A stretch of 64,000 nucleotides of DNA, taken from contig JAZNBA010000043.1 of NCBI GenBank assembly GCA_045586785.1, forward strand, positions 30,040 to 94,039, in the 5' to 3' direction. Below are positions 7,472-14,545 of this stretch, piece after piece. How positions within the stretch are numbered: the first letter of the stretch is position 1; each line of letters begins with the position of its first letter. The translations under genes were made by a program, and so were the position numbers. Under the pieces are notes generated by a model. The model searched no databases. It was not told the DNA's origin and was given only the letters and a program-made list of their open reading frames with translations. The DNA is from UMGS1002 sp045586785. Lineage in GTDB: Bacteria; Bacillota; Clostridia; Oscillospirales; CAG-272.

Positions 7472-9283
7472 TTACTGTTTGGAAATTGCGCCAAACTTAC
7501 AGTTGTCAATACATGCGCCGCACTTAACGCACTTATCGGCAGCTATAGTCAGCGAAGGAAGCTTGTGACCGGGAGCAATATATGTGGTCTTGGAGATTGC
7601 ATCACCGGGACAATTCTTAGCACACTTACCACAGCCAATACACTTATCTGCGTCAATAACAAAATTAAGAAGGCTCTTACATACACCTGCAGGACACTTC
7701 TTATCAACGATATGAGCAATATACTCATCCTTGAAGTAACGCAAAGTGGAAATAACAGGGTTGGGCGCCGTCTGACCAAGACCGCACAGTGACGCGCTCT
7801 TGATATAGTTGCAAAGATCTTCAAGTCTCTGAATATCTTCCATCTCGCCGTTGCCTTCGATAATCTTATTGAGGATCTCAAGCAAACGACGAGTACCTAC
7901 ACGGCAAGGAGTACATTTACCGCAGGATTCATCGACGGTAAATTCAAGGAAGAAACGGGCAATGTCAACCATACAGGTGTCTTCATCCATAACGATAAGT
8001 CCACCCGACCCCATCATAGAACCGATCTCAAGCAGATTGTCGTAGTCAATGGGGGTATCGATAAGATGAGCAGGAATACATCCGCCGGAAGGACCACCGG
8101 TCTGAGCAGCCTTGAACTTCTTGCCGTTAGGAATGCCACCACCAATTTCTTCGATGATCTCACGAAGTGTTGTTCCCATAGGAACTTCAACAAGACCTGT
8201 ATTGGTTATCTTACCACCAAGCGCAAATACCTTAGTTGCCTTGGACTTTTCGGTACCCATAGATGTGAACCATTGAGCACCTTTCAGGATAATCTGGGGA
8301 ATATTTGCATAGGTCTCAACGTTATTAAGAACGGTAGGCTGACCGAACAGACCCTTTACTGCCGGGAACGGAGGACGAGGACGAGGCTCACCGCGATTAC
8401 CCTCAATGGAAACCATCAGAGCAGTTTCTTCGCCGCATACGAATGCACCTGCACCAAAACGGAGCTGGATATCAAAGTTAAAGCCTGTACCAAATATATT
8501 TTTTCCAAGCAGACCGTATTCACGAGCCTGCTTAATAGCGATCTGAAGACGATGGATAGCAATCGGGTATTCGGCACGAACGTAGATATAACCTTCATCT
8601 GCGCCAATAGCGTATCCGGCAATAGCCATAGCCTCAAGAAGGGCGTGTGGGTCACCCTCCAAAATAGAACGGTCCATAAATGCACCGGGGTCGCCTTCAT
8701 CGGCATTACAAGCAACATATTTCTTTACATTGCCGCGATTGCCGGAAGCGAACTTCCACTTAAGACCTGTGGGGAAGCCTGCGCCGCCACGTCCGCGCAA
8801 GCCGGAATCAAGCATAGTCTGAATAACCTCATCAGGGGTCATTTCGGTCAATACTTTACCAAGTGCAGCATAACCGTCAACAGCTATGTATTCGTTAATA
8901 TCCTCAGGGTTGATAACTCCGCAATTGCGAAGCGCAACACGATGCTGCTTTTTATAAAACTGGGTTTCCGAAAGCGATGTAACAACATGCTTGTCGTCAC
9001 CCTCGTGATATTCAAGTCTTGCTACGGGACGTCCCTTGAGCAGATGCTCCTCAACTATCTCAGGAATGTCCGTGGGCTGTACCATGCTGTAGAATGTGCC
9101 GTCCGGGTAGACGATCATAACCGGTCCCAAAGCACAAAGACCAAAGCATCCGGTAACAACGATCTTTATTTCTTCTGTAAGACCTTTAGCTTCAAGCTCT
9201 TTTTCGAGCGCATCTCTCAGTGCAAGGCTACCGGACGAAGTACAACCGGTACCACCGCAAATAAGAACATGTGAGCGTATCAT
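7472..9283 (-). CDS. hydB: Bifurcating hydrogenase NADH-binding flavoprotein subunit HydB (NuoF-like)
   Basis: A 603-residue protein. It has an N-terminal thioredoxin-like 2Fe-2S domain (CGGTGC ... GCFGLC), a NuoF core with the glycine-rich LRGRGGAGFPTGLKW nucleotide/FMN region at about 170, an SLBB segment, the 4Fe-4S site SCGKCTPCRVG, and two C-terminal ferredoxin motifs (CIGCGKCAKNCP, CVKCGACIDNC). It binds NAD(H) and FMN and is the presumed bifurcation site of the complex. It lies 17 bp upstream of hydA and about 33 bp downstream of a small 2Fe-2S ferredoxin gene. Confidence 0.95.
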   Translation of the reverse strand: MIRSHVLICGGTGCTSSGSLALRDALEKELEAKGLTEEIKIVVTGCFGLCALGPVMIVYPDGTFYSMVQPTDIPEIVEEHLLKGRPVARLEYHEGDDKHVVTSLSETQFYKKQHRVALRNCGVINPEDINEYIAVDGYAALGKVLTEMTPDEVIQTMLDSGLRGRGGAGFPTGLKWKFASGNRGNVKKYVACNADEGDPGAFMDRSILEGDPHALLEAMAIAGYAIGADEGYIYVRAEYPIAIHRLQIAIKQAREYGLLGKNIFGTGFNFDIQLRFGAGAFVCGEETALMVSIEGNRGEPRPRPPFPAVKGLFGQPTVLNNVETYANIPQIILKGAQWFTSMGTEKSKATKVFALGGKITNTGLVEVPMGTTLREIIEEIGGGIPNGKKFKAAQTGGPSGGCIPAHLIDTPIDYDNLLEIGSMMGSGGLIVMDEDTCMVDIARFFLEFTVDESCGKCTPCRVGTRRLLEILNKIIEGNGEMEDIQRLEDLCNYIKSASLCGLGQTAPNPVISTLRYFKDEYIAHIVDKKCPAGVCKSLLNFVIDADKCIGCGKCAKNCPGDAISKTTYIAPGHKLPSLTIAADKCVKCGACIDNCKFGAISKQ

Positions 9284-9316
9284 TTGCTATATATCCTCCT
9301 AAAATTTTTACGTCAA

Positions 9317-9679
9317 TTATTTGCCGATAGTATATTCATCAACTACTACGCCGCCTTTAAGGTGCTTTTCTACAACTTCAACAACCTTGTCAGCAGTCAT
9401 CTTAACATAAGTTACCTTATCTTTTCCGTCCTCAAAAACTTCTACAACAGGCTCATACTGGCAAATGCCAATGCAACCTGTTTGAGAAACGATCACTTTA
9501 TCGGTAAGTTTTGCTTCGCTAACCTTTTCTACGAAAGCGGACAAAACGGGACGAGCGCCGGCAGCGATACCGCAAGTTGCCATACCAACAACAACACGAA
9601 TCTGACCGGAGCCTTCACGAATAGTAACCTTATCTTTCATTTTCTCTCTGATTGCAGCAAGTTCTGCTAATGATTTCAT
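9317..9679 (-). CDS. Thioredoxin-like 2Fe-2S ferredoxin
   Basis: A 120-residue protein of the thioredoxin-like (2Fe-2S) ferredoxin family. The cluster ligands are one Cys in MATCGIAAGA and the pair in QTGCIGIC; only three Cys are obvious here, so the fourth ligand is unclear. The N-terminal MKSLAELAAIREKM is typical of the free-standing copy in Clostridia hydrogenase operons. It probably passes electrons to or within HydABC. It sits between the ATPase gene and hydB in one run of minus-strand genes. Confidence 0.88.
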   Translation of the reverse strand: MKSLAELAAIREKMKDKVTIREGSGQIRVVVGMATCGIAAGARPVLSAFVEKVSEAKLTDKVIVSQTGCIGICQYEPVVEVFEDGKDKVTYVKMTADKVVEVVEKHLKGGVVVDEYTIGK

Positions 9680-9704
9680 GCTATATTACCTCCGAATTAT
9701 TTAA

Positions 9705-10253
9705 TCATAAATATTGTTCTTTAAGGAACTCGGAAATCCATGCAATCACCTCAGGTTCACCGAGTGATACATCCTCACCGAGCACCTCGCGCATTTGACG
9801 CGTATCCAGTTCAACACTCTTTTCAGGCGTAATATGCCTAAAAACATAGTTGATCTCCGGATGCCCTTGAATTATCACACATATAGTTGATACGATATCG
9901 CCAATCGGAGTAAAATCAATATTGTTGGTATAGAAGGTTGCCTTAACACGAGTGCCGTGATTTATAGGATCATCATTAGCAGTTAACGATGATATTTCCA
10001 ACCGTCCTCCGGCTTGCTCTGCCGCAAGCTTTAGCAACGGTATTCCCATCCCGACCTTGCGAGTCGTTCTGGTGGTATAGAACGGATTGGTAACACGTTC
10101 TACAATATCGGAACTCATGCCACAACCGTCATCTTGTATAACAAGCGTTAACAAATGATCGTTATCTTCAACAAGCGATATTTCAATATTATCAGCGCCC
10201 GCGGATATCGAGTTTTGAGTAATATCAAGAATATTAAGTGATAACTCCTTCAT
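9705..10253 (-). CDS. Histidine-kinase-like ATPase (HATPase_c) within the hydrogenase operon
   Basis: A 182-residue protein that consists of little more than a GHKL ATPase fold. Visible motifs are the N-box region ITQNSISAGA, G1 DDGCGM, F-box NPFYTTRTTRK and G2 GMGIPL. No phosphoacceptor histidine helix, sensor or membrane segment is present, so it is not a classical sensor kinase. A protein kinase or regulatory ATP switch is more likely. It lies 2 bp after hydC and about 25 bp before the ferredoxin gene, so it is expressed with the enzyme. Confidence 0.85.
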   Translation of the reverse strand: MKELSLNILDITQNSISAGADNIEISLVEDNDHLLTLVIQDDGCGMSSDIVERVTNPFYTTRTTRKVGMGIPLLKLAAEQAGGRLEISSLTANDDPINHGTRVKATFYTNNIDFTPIGDIVSTICVIIQGHPEINYVFRHITPEKSVELDTRQMREVLGEDVSLGEPEVIAWISEFLKEQYL

Positions 10254-10255
10254 TG

Positions 10256-10753
10256 TTAATCTTTATATTTAGCAAGGATGCCGGGAACATCGGCAGTAGT
10301 CAAACGACCATATACGTCTCCGTTTACAGTCAAAACAGGCGCCAAGCCGCAAGCACCTATGCAACGAGTAGCTTCCAGAGAATACTTACCGTCACTGGAT
10401 GTGCTTCCTACGGGAAGATTAAGTGCAGCTGAAATTGCATCTGTTATGTCACCTGAACCCTTAACGTAGCATGCGGTACCGAGACAGACAGCAATAGCAT
10501 ATTTACCGTCCGGATTAAGCTTGAACTGCGAATAGAAAGTAGCAATGCCGTAGATTTCTTCAACAGGAGCACCTGTCTCTCTTGCTATGATTTCCTGAAC
10601 TTCAACCGGAAGATAGCCATAAATTTCTTGAGCTTCCTGGAGAATAGGCATCATTGAACCTTTTTCGCCTTTGTGTGCAGCAATGGCAGCAACAAGTTTT
10701 GCTTCCTGCTCCTTAGTGCCGCGAAACTCGACGGTGGTCAGTTTCTTTTTCAT
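10256..10753 (-). CDS. hydC: Bifurcating hydrogenase subunit HydC (NuoE-like)
   Basis: A 165-residue NuoE-type protein. The thioredoxin-like 2Fe-2S site uses CLGTACYVKG and CIGACGLAP (four Cys), and the upstream helical part carries QEIYGYLP and YGIATFYSQF. It relays electrons next to the HydB flavin. It is the first gene of the hydC-ATPase-ferredoxin-hydB-hydA operon, with its own promoter and a leader of about 100 nt that holds two small inverted repeats. AGGAGG lies upstream of the ATG. Confidence 0.95.
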   Translation of the reverse strand: MKKKLTTVEFRGTKEQEAKLVAAIAAHKGEKGSMMPILQEAQEIYGYLPVEVQEIIARETGAPVEEIYGIATFYSQFKLNPDGKYAIAVCLGTACYVKGSGDITDAISAALNLPVGSTSSDGKYSLEATRCIGACGLAPVLTVNGDVYGRLTTADVPGILAKYKD

Positions 10754-10804
10754 GTTTGAAAATTCCTCCTGAGTTTAATATAATATTTTTATTTTCGTTT
10801 GTTA

Positions 10805-10848
10805 TTGTCCCGCTTTTATTAATGGGACAAGAAAGCACCAAAATGCTT
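10805..10848 (-). promoter_or_regulatory. Two inverted repeats in the hydC leader
   Basis: In the minus-strand leader, AAGCA/TGCTT (10833-10837 with 10844-10848) forms a 5-bp hairpin. It is followed by a perfect 7-bp repeat TTGTCCC/GGGACAA (10805-10811 with 10824-10830; 12-base gap). They lie between the promoter and the ribosome binding site and could be an operator or RNA structure. Neither matches a motif I recognise. Confidence 0.45.
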
Positions 10849-10860
10849 GCATATCACTTA

Positions 10861-10889
10861 ATTATATAACAAAAACTTTGTTTTGTCTA
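10861..10889 (-). promoter_or_regulatory. Sigma-A promoter of the hydC-hydA operon
   Basis: TAGACA, a 17-bp spacer and TATAAT on the minus strand. The spacer holds the inverted repeat AACAAA-GTT-TTTGTT (10868-10882), and TTTGTTA directly precedes the -10 box. The same layout occurs at the promoter at 14336-14364. Confidence 0.8.
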
Positions 10890-10929
10890 TAGTTTTTTTA
10901 ATATTTCTATAAATTTTGATAAAAATTTG

Positions 10930-11676
10930 TCATATTTTTGCATCATCGCCTCGCAAAAAAGAGACAACAGCACTTCTTATGCAGTCTTCGCCGGCAATGT
11001 CTCCCAACCCACTCAATACAGAGGGGGCTAAGGACATTTGATCCAATGCATGAGCATCTGAATTTGTAATTATATTCAAATTTGCTATTTCGGGATAAAT
11101 TTCCTTGTACTTCTCGATATGAATTGAGTCATGAAATTCAACCGATGCAAAACCGGGCTCAACAGGAAAAGAACCGAGCACGCCTATCAAACCATTTGAC
11201 TGTTTATCTATGTGTGCCGGAAATGCCGCTCCGCCGCGTTCGCGAACAATATTCGCGGCAGTTGTAATATCCAAATCGGTTGCTAAAATGAGTAACTCAT
11301 CAACAGTACCCATTACCTCATCATCCTCATTCACTATCAGCTGCTCGCCAAATATATCCGGCCTGTTTTTAACCTTCATTCGATGTTTTTCAACAAATGA
11401 GTCAAATTCCATTGCCGCCTCTAAAGAGTCAAATAAACAGACCATGTGTATTTCCTCCATTGTAGTTAACTCCATTCCGGCAATGGGGACAACACCATAA
11501 TTACGGCACGCCGCAAAGAACGCAGGGCAATTTTTGCATGTATTATGATCTGTAAGTGCGGCTATTTTCACTCCATTCAACATAGCCATACCTGCAATGC
11601 TTGAAGGTGTCATATCCACATCCCCACAAGGCGATAAACACGAATGCAGGTGTAATTCGTAAGGAAATACACTCAT
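10930..11676 (-). CDS. PHP-domain metal-dependent phosphoesterase
   Basis: A 248-residue PHP-fold protein. Metal ligands are visible in ELHLHSCLSPCGD (residues about 7-19), TDHN and the late SDAH. It is about the length of free-standing PHP phosphoesterases (YciV-like), not of a polymerase. The ATG at 11676 shares one base with the stop of the DRTGG gene (TAATG), so the two are coupled; a start ten codons further upstream would overlap that gene more. It is the last gene of the HydS-like operon. Its substrate is unknown; a phosphate-bearing signal or protein is possible. Confidence 0.87.
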   Translation of the reverse strand: MSVFPYELHLHSCLSPCGDVDMTPSSIAGMAMLNGVKIAALTDHNTCKNCPAFFAACRNYGVVPIAGMELTTMEEIHMVCLFDSLEAAMEFDSFVEKHRMKVKNRPDIFGEQLIVNEDDEVMGTVDELLILATDLDITTAANIVRERGGAAFPAHIDKQSNGLIGVLGSFPVEPGFASVEFHDSIHIEKYKEIYPEIANLNIITNSDAHALDQMSLAPSVLSGLGDIAGEDCIRSAVVSFLRGDDAKI

Positions 11677-12008
11677 TATACTATCAAATTCTGTCCAACA
11701 GAACAAACAATATCAAACGCAGACGATTGGCTACGTAAAAGATTTATTCCCTGTTCATTTGCTTTGTCAATAACATCTTTGCTCACTTCGGCCCCCTCGG
11801 CTATAACAATAGCGCTGACCCCGGCAAGTGATGCTACCGCCAAAATGTTAATATTAGTCATAATAGTTACCCAAAGCTGACCGCACTCTGCGCGCCCCAT
11901 AACCCAACTGAGAAGATCTCCCACGTAACCTCCTGAAATTTCCGCTTCGGGATCAGGCATCGAAAGCTTTTCCCAACCCAATTCATTAGCCATATTCAAC
12001 ACATTCAT
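11676..12008 (-). CDS. DRTGG domain protein
   Basis: A 110-residue protein made of one DRTGG domain, with SGGYVGDLLSWVMGRA near residue 26 and the LAVASLAGVSAIVIAEG strand-helix segment. Such domains occur beside CBS domains in regulatory proteins and next to [FeFe] hydrogenase genes; nucleotide or metabolite binding is suspected but unproven. It is preceded by the sensory-type hydrogenase gene (84-bp gap) and coupled to the PHP gene. It is a paralogue of the DRTGG protein at the operon start. Confidence 0.85.
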   Translation of the reverse strand: MNVLNMANELGWEKLSMPDPEAEISGGYVGDLLSWVMGRAECGQLWVTIMTNINILAVASLAGVSAIVIAEGAEVSKDVIDKANEQGINLLRSQSSAFDIVCSVGQNLIV

Positions 12009-12092
12009 ACATTTCCTCCGATATCATACAATCACAATGCGACATTTGATGCAAATTATTAAGAATGTTTTTTGGATATGTGATTTGATTTA

Positions 12093-13403
12093 TCACTTAT
12101 CTCCATTTTCGCCCAAGCTCACTTCTCCGCTTTCGCCAACTAATTCTTTGAATTTTTGACGCATTTTTATAATACAATCTTCTACAGTAGCCTCGCCATT
12201 AACAATATCTTCAGCCAATGCTTGACATGTAGGTGCACCACACGAACCACAATCAAGATCACACAAAGTTTCATGTATCTTTTGAATCTGTGCCATCTTT
12301 CTCATTGCTTCCAAACGATCCGAATGCAAACGCATAACAGGAGAATAGCTTACATCAGCATCCCACATAACCTCTCTGGGCAAGTCTTCTCCCTGCATGA
12401 CCCCATGGATGCGGTTTAACGAAACAGGCAAATATCTCCTCAAGCTTTGAAGTCTTGCTTTGGCAATATAAGCATTTTCTACAGTAAGCGCTCCACCCAC
12501 GCAACCGCCAGGACAAGAGTTGAGTTCGACAAACTCAAGCTCTCTGAAATTTTCTTTCTCAATCTCGTCCAGTACATGTATAACGTTTTCAATTCCGTCA
12601 GCCGCAAGATAGTGGTCATTCATTAGAGCAGACGATTCGCCGCCGCTTCCGGCCCAGCTTATACCGATAAGTCCCGATTGAGAGGCAGTTGTGGGGTTGT
12701 TTATTTTAGACATTTCTGACACAAGGGCAAAATATATCTCATTTATTGCAAGTACTCCGTCAATAGCACTCTTCTCAGTTCCTATCGGATTTTTTGCATA
12801 TGATACTTTTGCCGGACACGGCGAAATAAACAACACACAAATATCCTCTTCTTTAAGGTCGGGATGCTGTTTTAACGCATTATCTTTTGCCATTCTCGCG
12901 GCAAGTTCGACCGGCGGCAAAATCTGTAGTACGTTTTCAAGTAAGCTTGGGAAACGTACACTTATGAGTCGCACTATTGCCGGACATGCAGAACTGATAA
13001 CCGGCTTCTTGATTCCCGGCTTACGCATATACTGACGGGTAAGCTCCGAAACGAGTTCGGCGGCACATGCTACCTCATAAATTTCGTCAAAGCCGCAACG
13101 ATACAAGCCACTGATAATGTAATCAATATCATCAAGCTTGTCAAACTGACCATATAGAGCCGGCGCAGGAAGTGCGATTTTATACTTATAGTCTTTATAT
13201 TTTTCAAGCTTGTCGTGCAAAGCGCGTTTAGCCTGATACGGACAAACACGTATACATTCTCCGCAATCTATACATCTCTCATTTTTTATGACTGCCTTGC
13301 CGTTACGAACACGTATGGCTTCGGTCGGACATCGCTTAATGCAATGTGTACAGCCTTTGCACAAGTCTGTATTCAGTGTTACCGAATGCTGTACTCCACT
13401 CAT
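12093..13403 (-). CDS. Sensory-type [FeFe] hydrogenase (HydS-like, probably group D)
   Basis: A 436-residue protein. It begins with two 4Fe-4S motifs (CKGCTHCIKRCP, CIDCGECIRVCP), followed by a divergent H-cluster domain with L1 SSACPAI (about 138), L2 SPCPAKV and L3 NSCPGGCVGG, and ends with a four-Cys cluster motif (CGSCGAPTC ... DC). The residue equal to the proton-relay Cys before the L1 cluster ligand is Ala, as I recall for the putatively sensory HydS enzymes. It lacks NuoE/F-type partners; its neighbours are an RsbT-like kinase, two DRTGG proteins and a PHP enzyme. It probably senses H2 or redox state. No PAS domain is present, which argues against group C. Confidence 0.85.
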   Translation of the reverse strand: MSGVQHSVTLNTDLCKGCTHCIKRCPTEAIRVRNGKAVIKNERCIDCGECIRVCPYQAKRALHDKLEKYKDYKYKIALPAPALYGQFDKLDDIDYIISGLYRCGFDEIYEVACAAELVSELTRQYMRKPGIKKPVISSACPAIVRLISVRFPSLLENVLQILPPVELAARMAKDNALKQHPDLKEEDICVLFISPCPAKVSYAKNPIGTEKSAIDGVLAINEIYFALVSEMSKINNPTTASQSGLIGISWAGSGGESSALMNDHYLAADGIENVIHVLDEIEKENFRELEFVELNSCPGGCVGGALTVENAYIAKARLQSLRRYLPVSLNRIHGVMQGEDLPREVMWDADVSYSPVMRLHSDRLEAMRKMAQIQKIHETLCDLDCGSCGAPTCQALAEDIVNGEATVEDCIIKMRQKFKELVGESGEVSLGENGDK

Positions 13404-13444
13404 ATGTAAAATTTCCTTTCTTGGATCTGGTTGTGTAGTGATTT

Positions 13445-13882
13445 TTATTTCGATGCTCCGGTGACATTAAAATCCATTGTTACCGTAGTACCTTCTCCCA
13501 CAACTGTTTCAATTTTCAAATCATCGGAATATCTCTTCATATTTGGAAGGCCCATGCCGGCACCGAATCCCAATGAACGTATATTATCTTTAGCGGTAGA
13601 AAATCCTTCTTGCATAGCAAGCTTTATATCGGGTATGCCGGGACCTTTATCGGCTAGCACAACTTTAACAGCATTATCCCAAACATATACCTCTGCTTCA
13701 CCGCCATCAGCATGTATGACCATATTGATCTCGCCCTCATACATTGCAACAGAAACACGACGAATAGTCTCTGCATCAAAATCCAATTGTCGCAAAAGCT
13801 TTTTAACCTGTACAGACGCCTTACCGGCAGAAGTAAAGTCTTCACCATCTATACTGAAACGAAAACAAATAGGTTCACTCAT
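13445..13882 (-). CDS. RsbT/RsbW-like serine kinase ATPase (switch kinase)
   Basis: A 145-residue GHKL ATPase of the anti-sigma kinase type. The N-box is EGEINMVIHA, G1 is DKGPGIPD, and G2 plus tail reads GFGAGMGLPNMKR ... GEGTTV, closest in memory to RsbT. RsbT/RsbW kinases phosphorylate a STAS-domain partner on Ser/Thr, but no STAS, sigma factor or PP2C gene is in this window. The start shares a base with the stop of the upstream DRTGG gene (TAATG), and HydS-like follows after about 40 bp. Confidence 0.88.
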   Translation of the reverse strand: MSEPICFRFSIDGEDFTSAGKASVQVKKLLRQLDFDAETIRRVSVAMYEGEINMVIHADGGEAEVYVWDNAVKVVLADKGPGIPDIKLAMQEGFSTAKDNIRSLGFGAGMGLPNMKRYSDDLKIETVVGEGTTVTMDFNVTGASK

Positions 13883-14235
13883 TATGCTTCAACGCCTCCT
13901 CCTCGTAATCCATTTTCATAAAGCTGGCCGCAGGCGACATACATTCTCTCTGCTGTAGCGAGTACAACAATATCGCACTCCTCCGCCAACTGTATAACCT
14001 CTACAGGCGGCTTCTTGCCACGCACAAAAACAATGCATTTCATATCCATCATTTCGGCAGTACGTACAACCTGAAGGTTCACAAGGCCGGTAAGCAAAAC
14101 CGCCTGCTCTTTAACAAAAGCAAGTACATCGCTCATCATATCACTACCACACGCCGAATGTACTTCACGGTCAATGTGGTCAGCACCGCAAAGGATCTCC
14201 GCATCCAGAAGCTCAATAATTTTTTTGATAGTCAT
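13882..14235 (-). CDS. DRTGG-like domain protein, first gene of HydS operon
   Basis: A 117-residue protein beginning MTIKKIIELLDAEILCG, with the DRTGG-type segment IDREVHSACGSDMMSDVLAF and a second half LVRT/IVFVRGKKPP-like strand pattern. It resembles the DRTGG protein further down the operon but is more diverged. The ATG at 14235 matches family starts. A TTG 26 codons upstream (14313) is also in frame, close to the promoter; neither has a clear ribosome binding site at the usual distance, so the start is uncertain. It is coupled to the RsbT-like gene by TAATG. Confidence 0.75.
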   Translation of the reverse strand: MTIKKIIELLDAEILCGADHIDREVHSACGSDMMSDVLAFVKEQAVLLTGLVNLQVVRTAEMMDMKCIVFVRGKKPPVEVIQLAEECDIVVLATAERMYVACGQLYENGLRGGGVEA

Positions 14236-14335
14236 ACCAATATAGCAGCTTTCTGCCGGAACGAAAGCATTCTCCTTCAATGAAAATTTGGCGTCAAAAA
14301 CACATCCGGCCAAAGACGCACTTATACTTATATAA

Positions 14336-14364
14336 ATTATACAACAAATAATTGTTGTTGTCCA
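14336..14364 (-). promoter_or_regulatory. Sigma-A promoter of the HydS operon with palindrome in spacer
   Basis: TGGACA, a 17-bp spacer and TATAAT on the minus strand. The spacer is almost filled by the perfect inverted repeat ACAACAA-n4-TTGTTGT (14341-14358), which would place a bound regulator directly against RNA polymerase. The layout parallels the hydC promoter. Confidence 0.8.
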
Positions 14365-14441
14365 GTGCTTTTGTTAAAATAATGATAGAAAAGCTTATAT
14401 ATAAAACAGCGCCCACAAGTGAACGCTGAAATATTTGTCTT

Positions 14442-14515
14442 TTCAATTTTTGATGTAGGCGCACTATATCCATCCATTAAATAGCTCCGAATAAAGCATT
14501 GTATCAAAAATTGAA
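14442..14515. repeat. 13-bp inverted repeat with 48-bp gap
   Basis: TTCAATTTTTGAT at 14442-14454 is repeated exactly inverted at 14503-14515. It lies in the spacer between the HydS promoter and the end of the phosphoesterase gene. The length and A/T ends fit a weak terminator or a miniature element remnant; nothing else is seen in 14365-14545. Confidence 0.4.
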
Positions 14516-14545
14516 CAAATACAATACCTTTGGGGCAATTAGTAA

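Noticed and set aside
10861..10889. Rex operator at the hydC promoter
   Set aside because: The Rex consensus is TTGTTAA-n4-TTAACAA; the repeat here has the opposite half-site order (ACAA...TTGT), so a Rex site is not supported.
14235..14313. Longer DRTGG protein starting at TTG 14313
   Set aside because: Family members start at the MTIKK position and the extra 26 residues look unlike the domain. It is kept only as an alternative because the leader would otherwise be about 95 nt.
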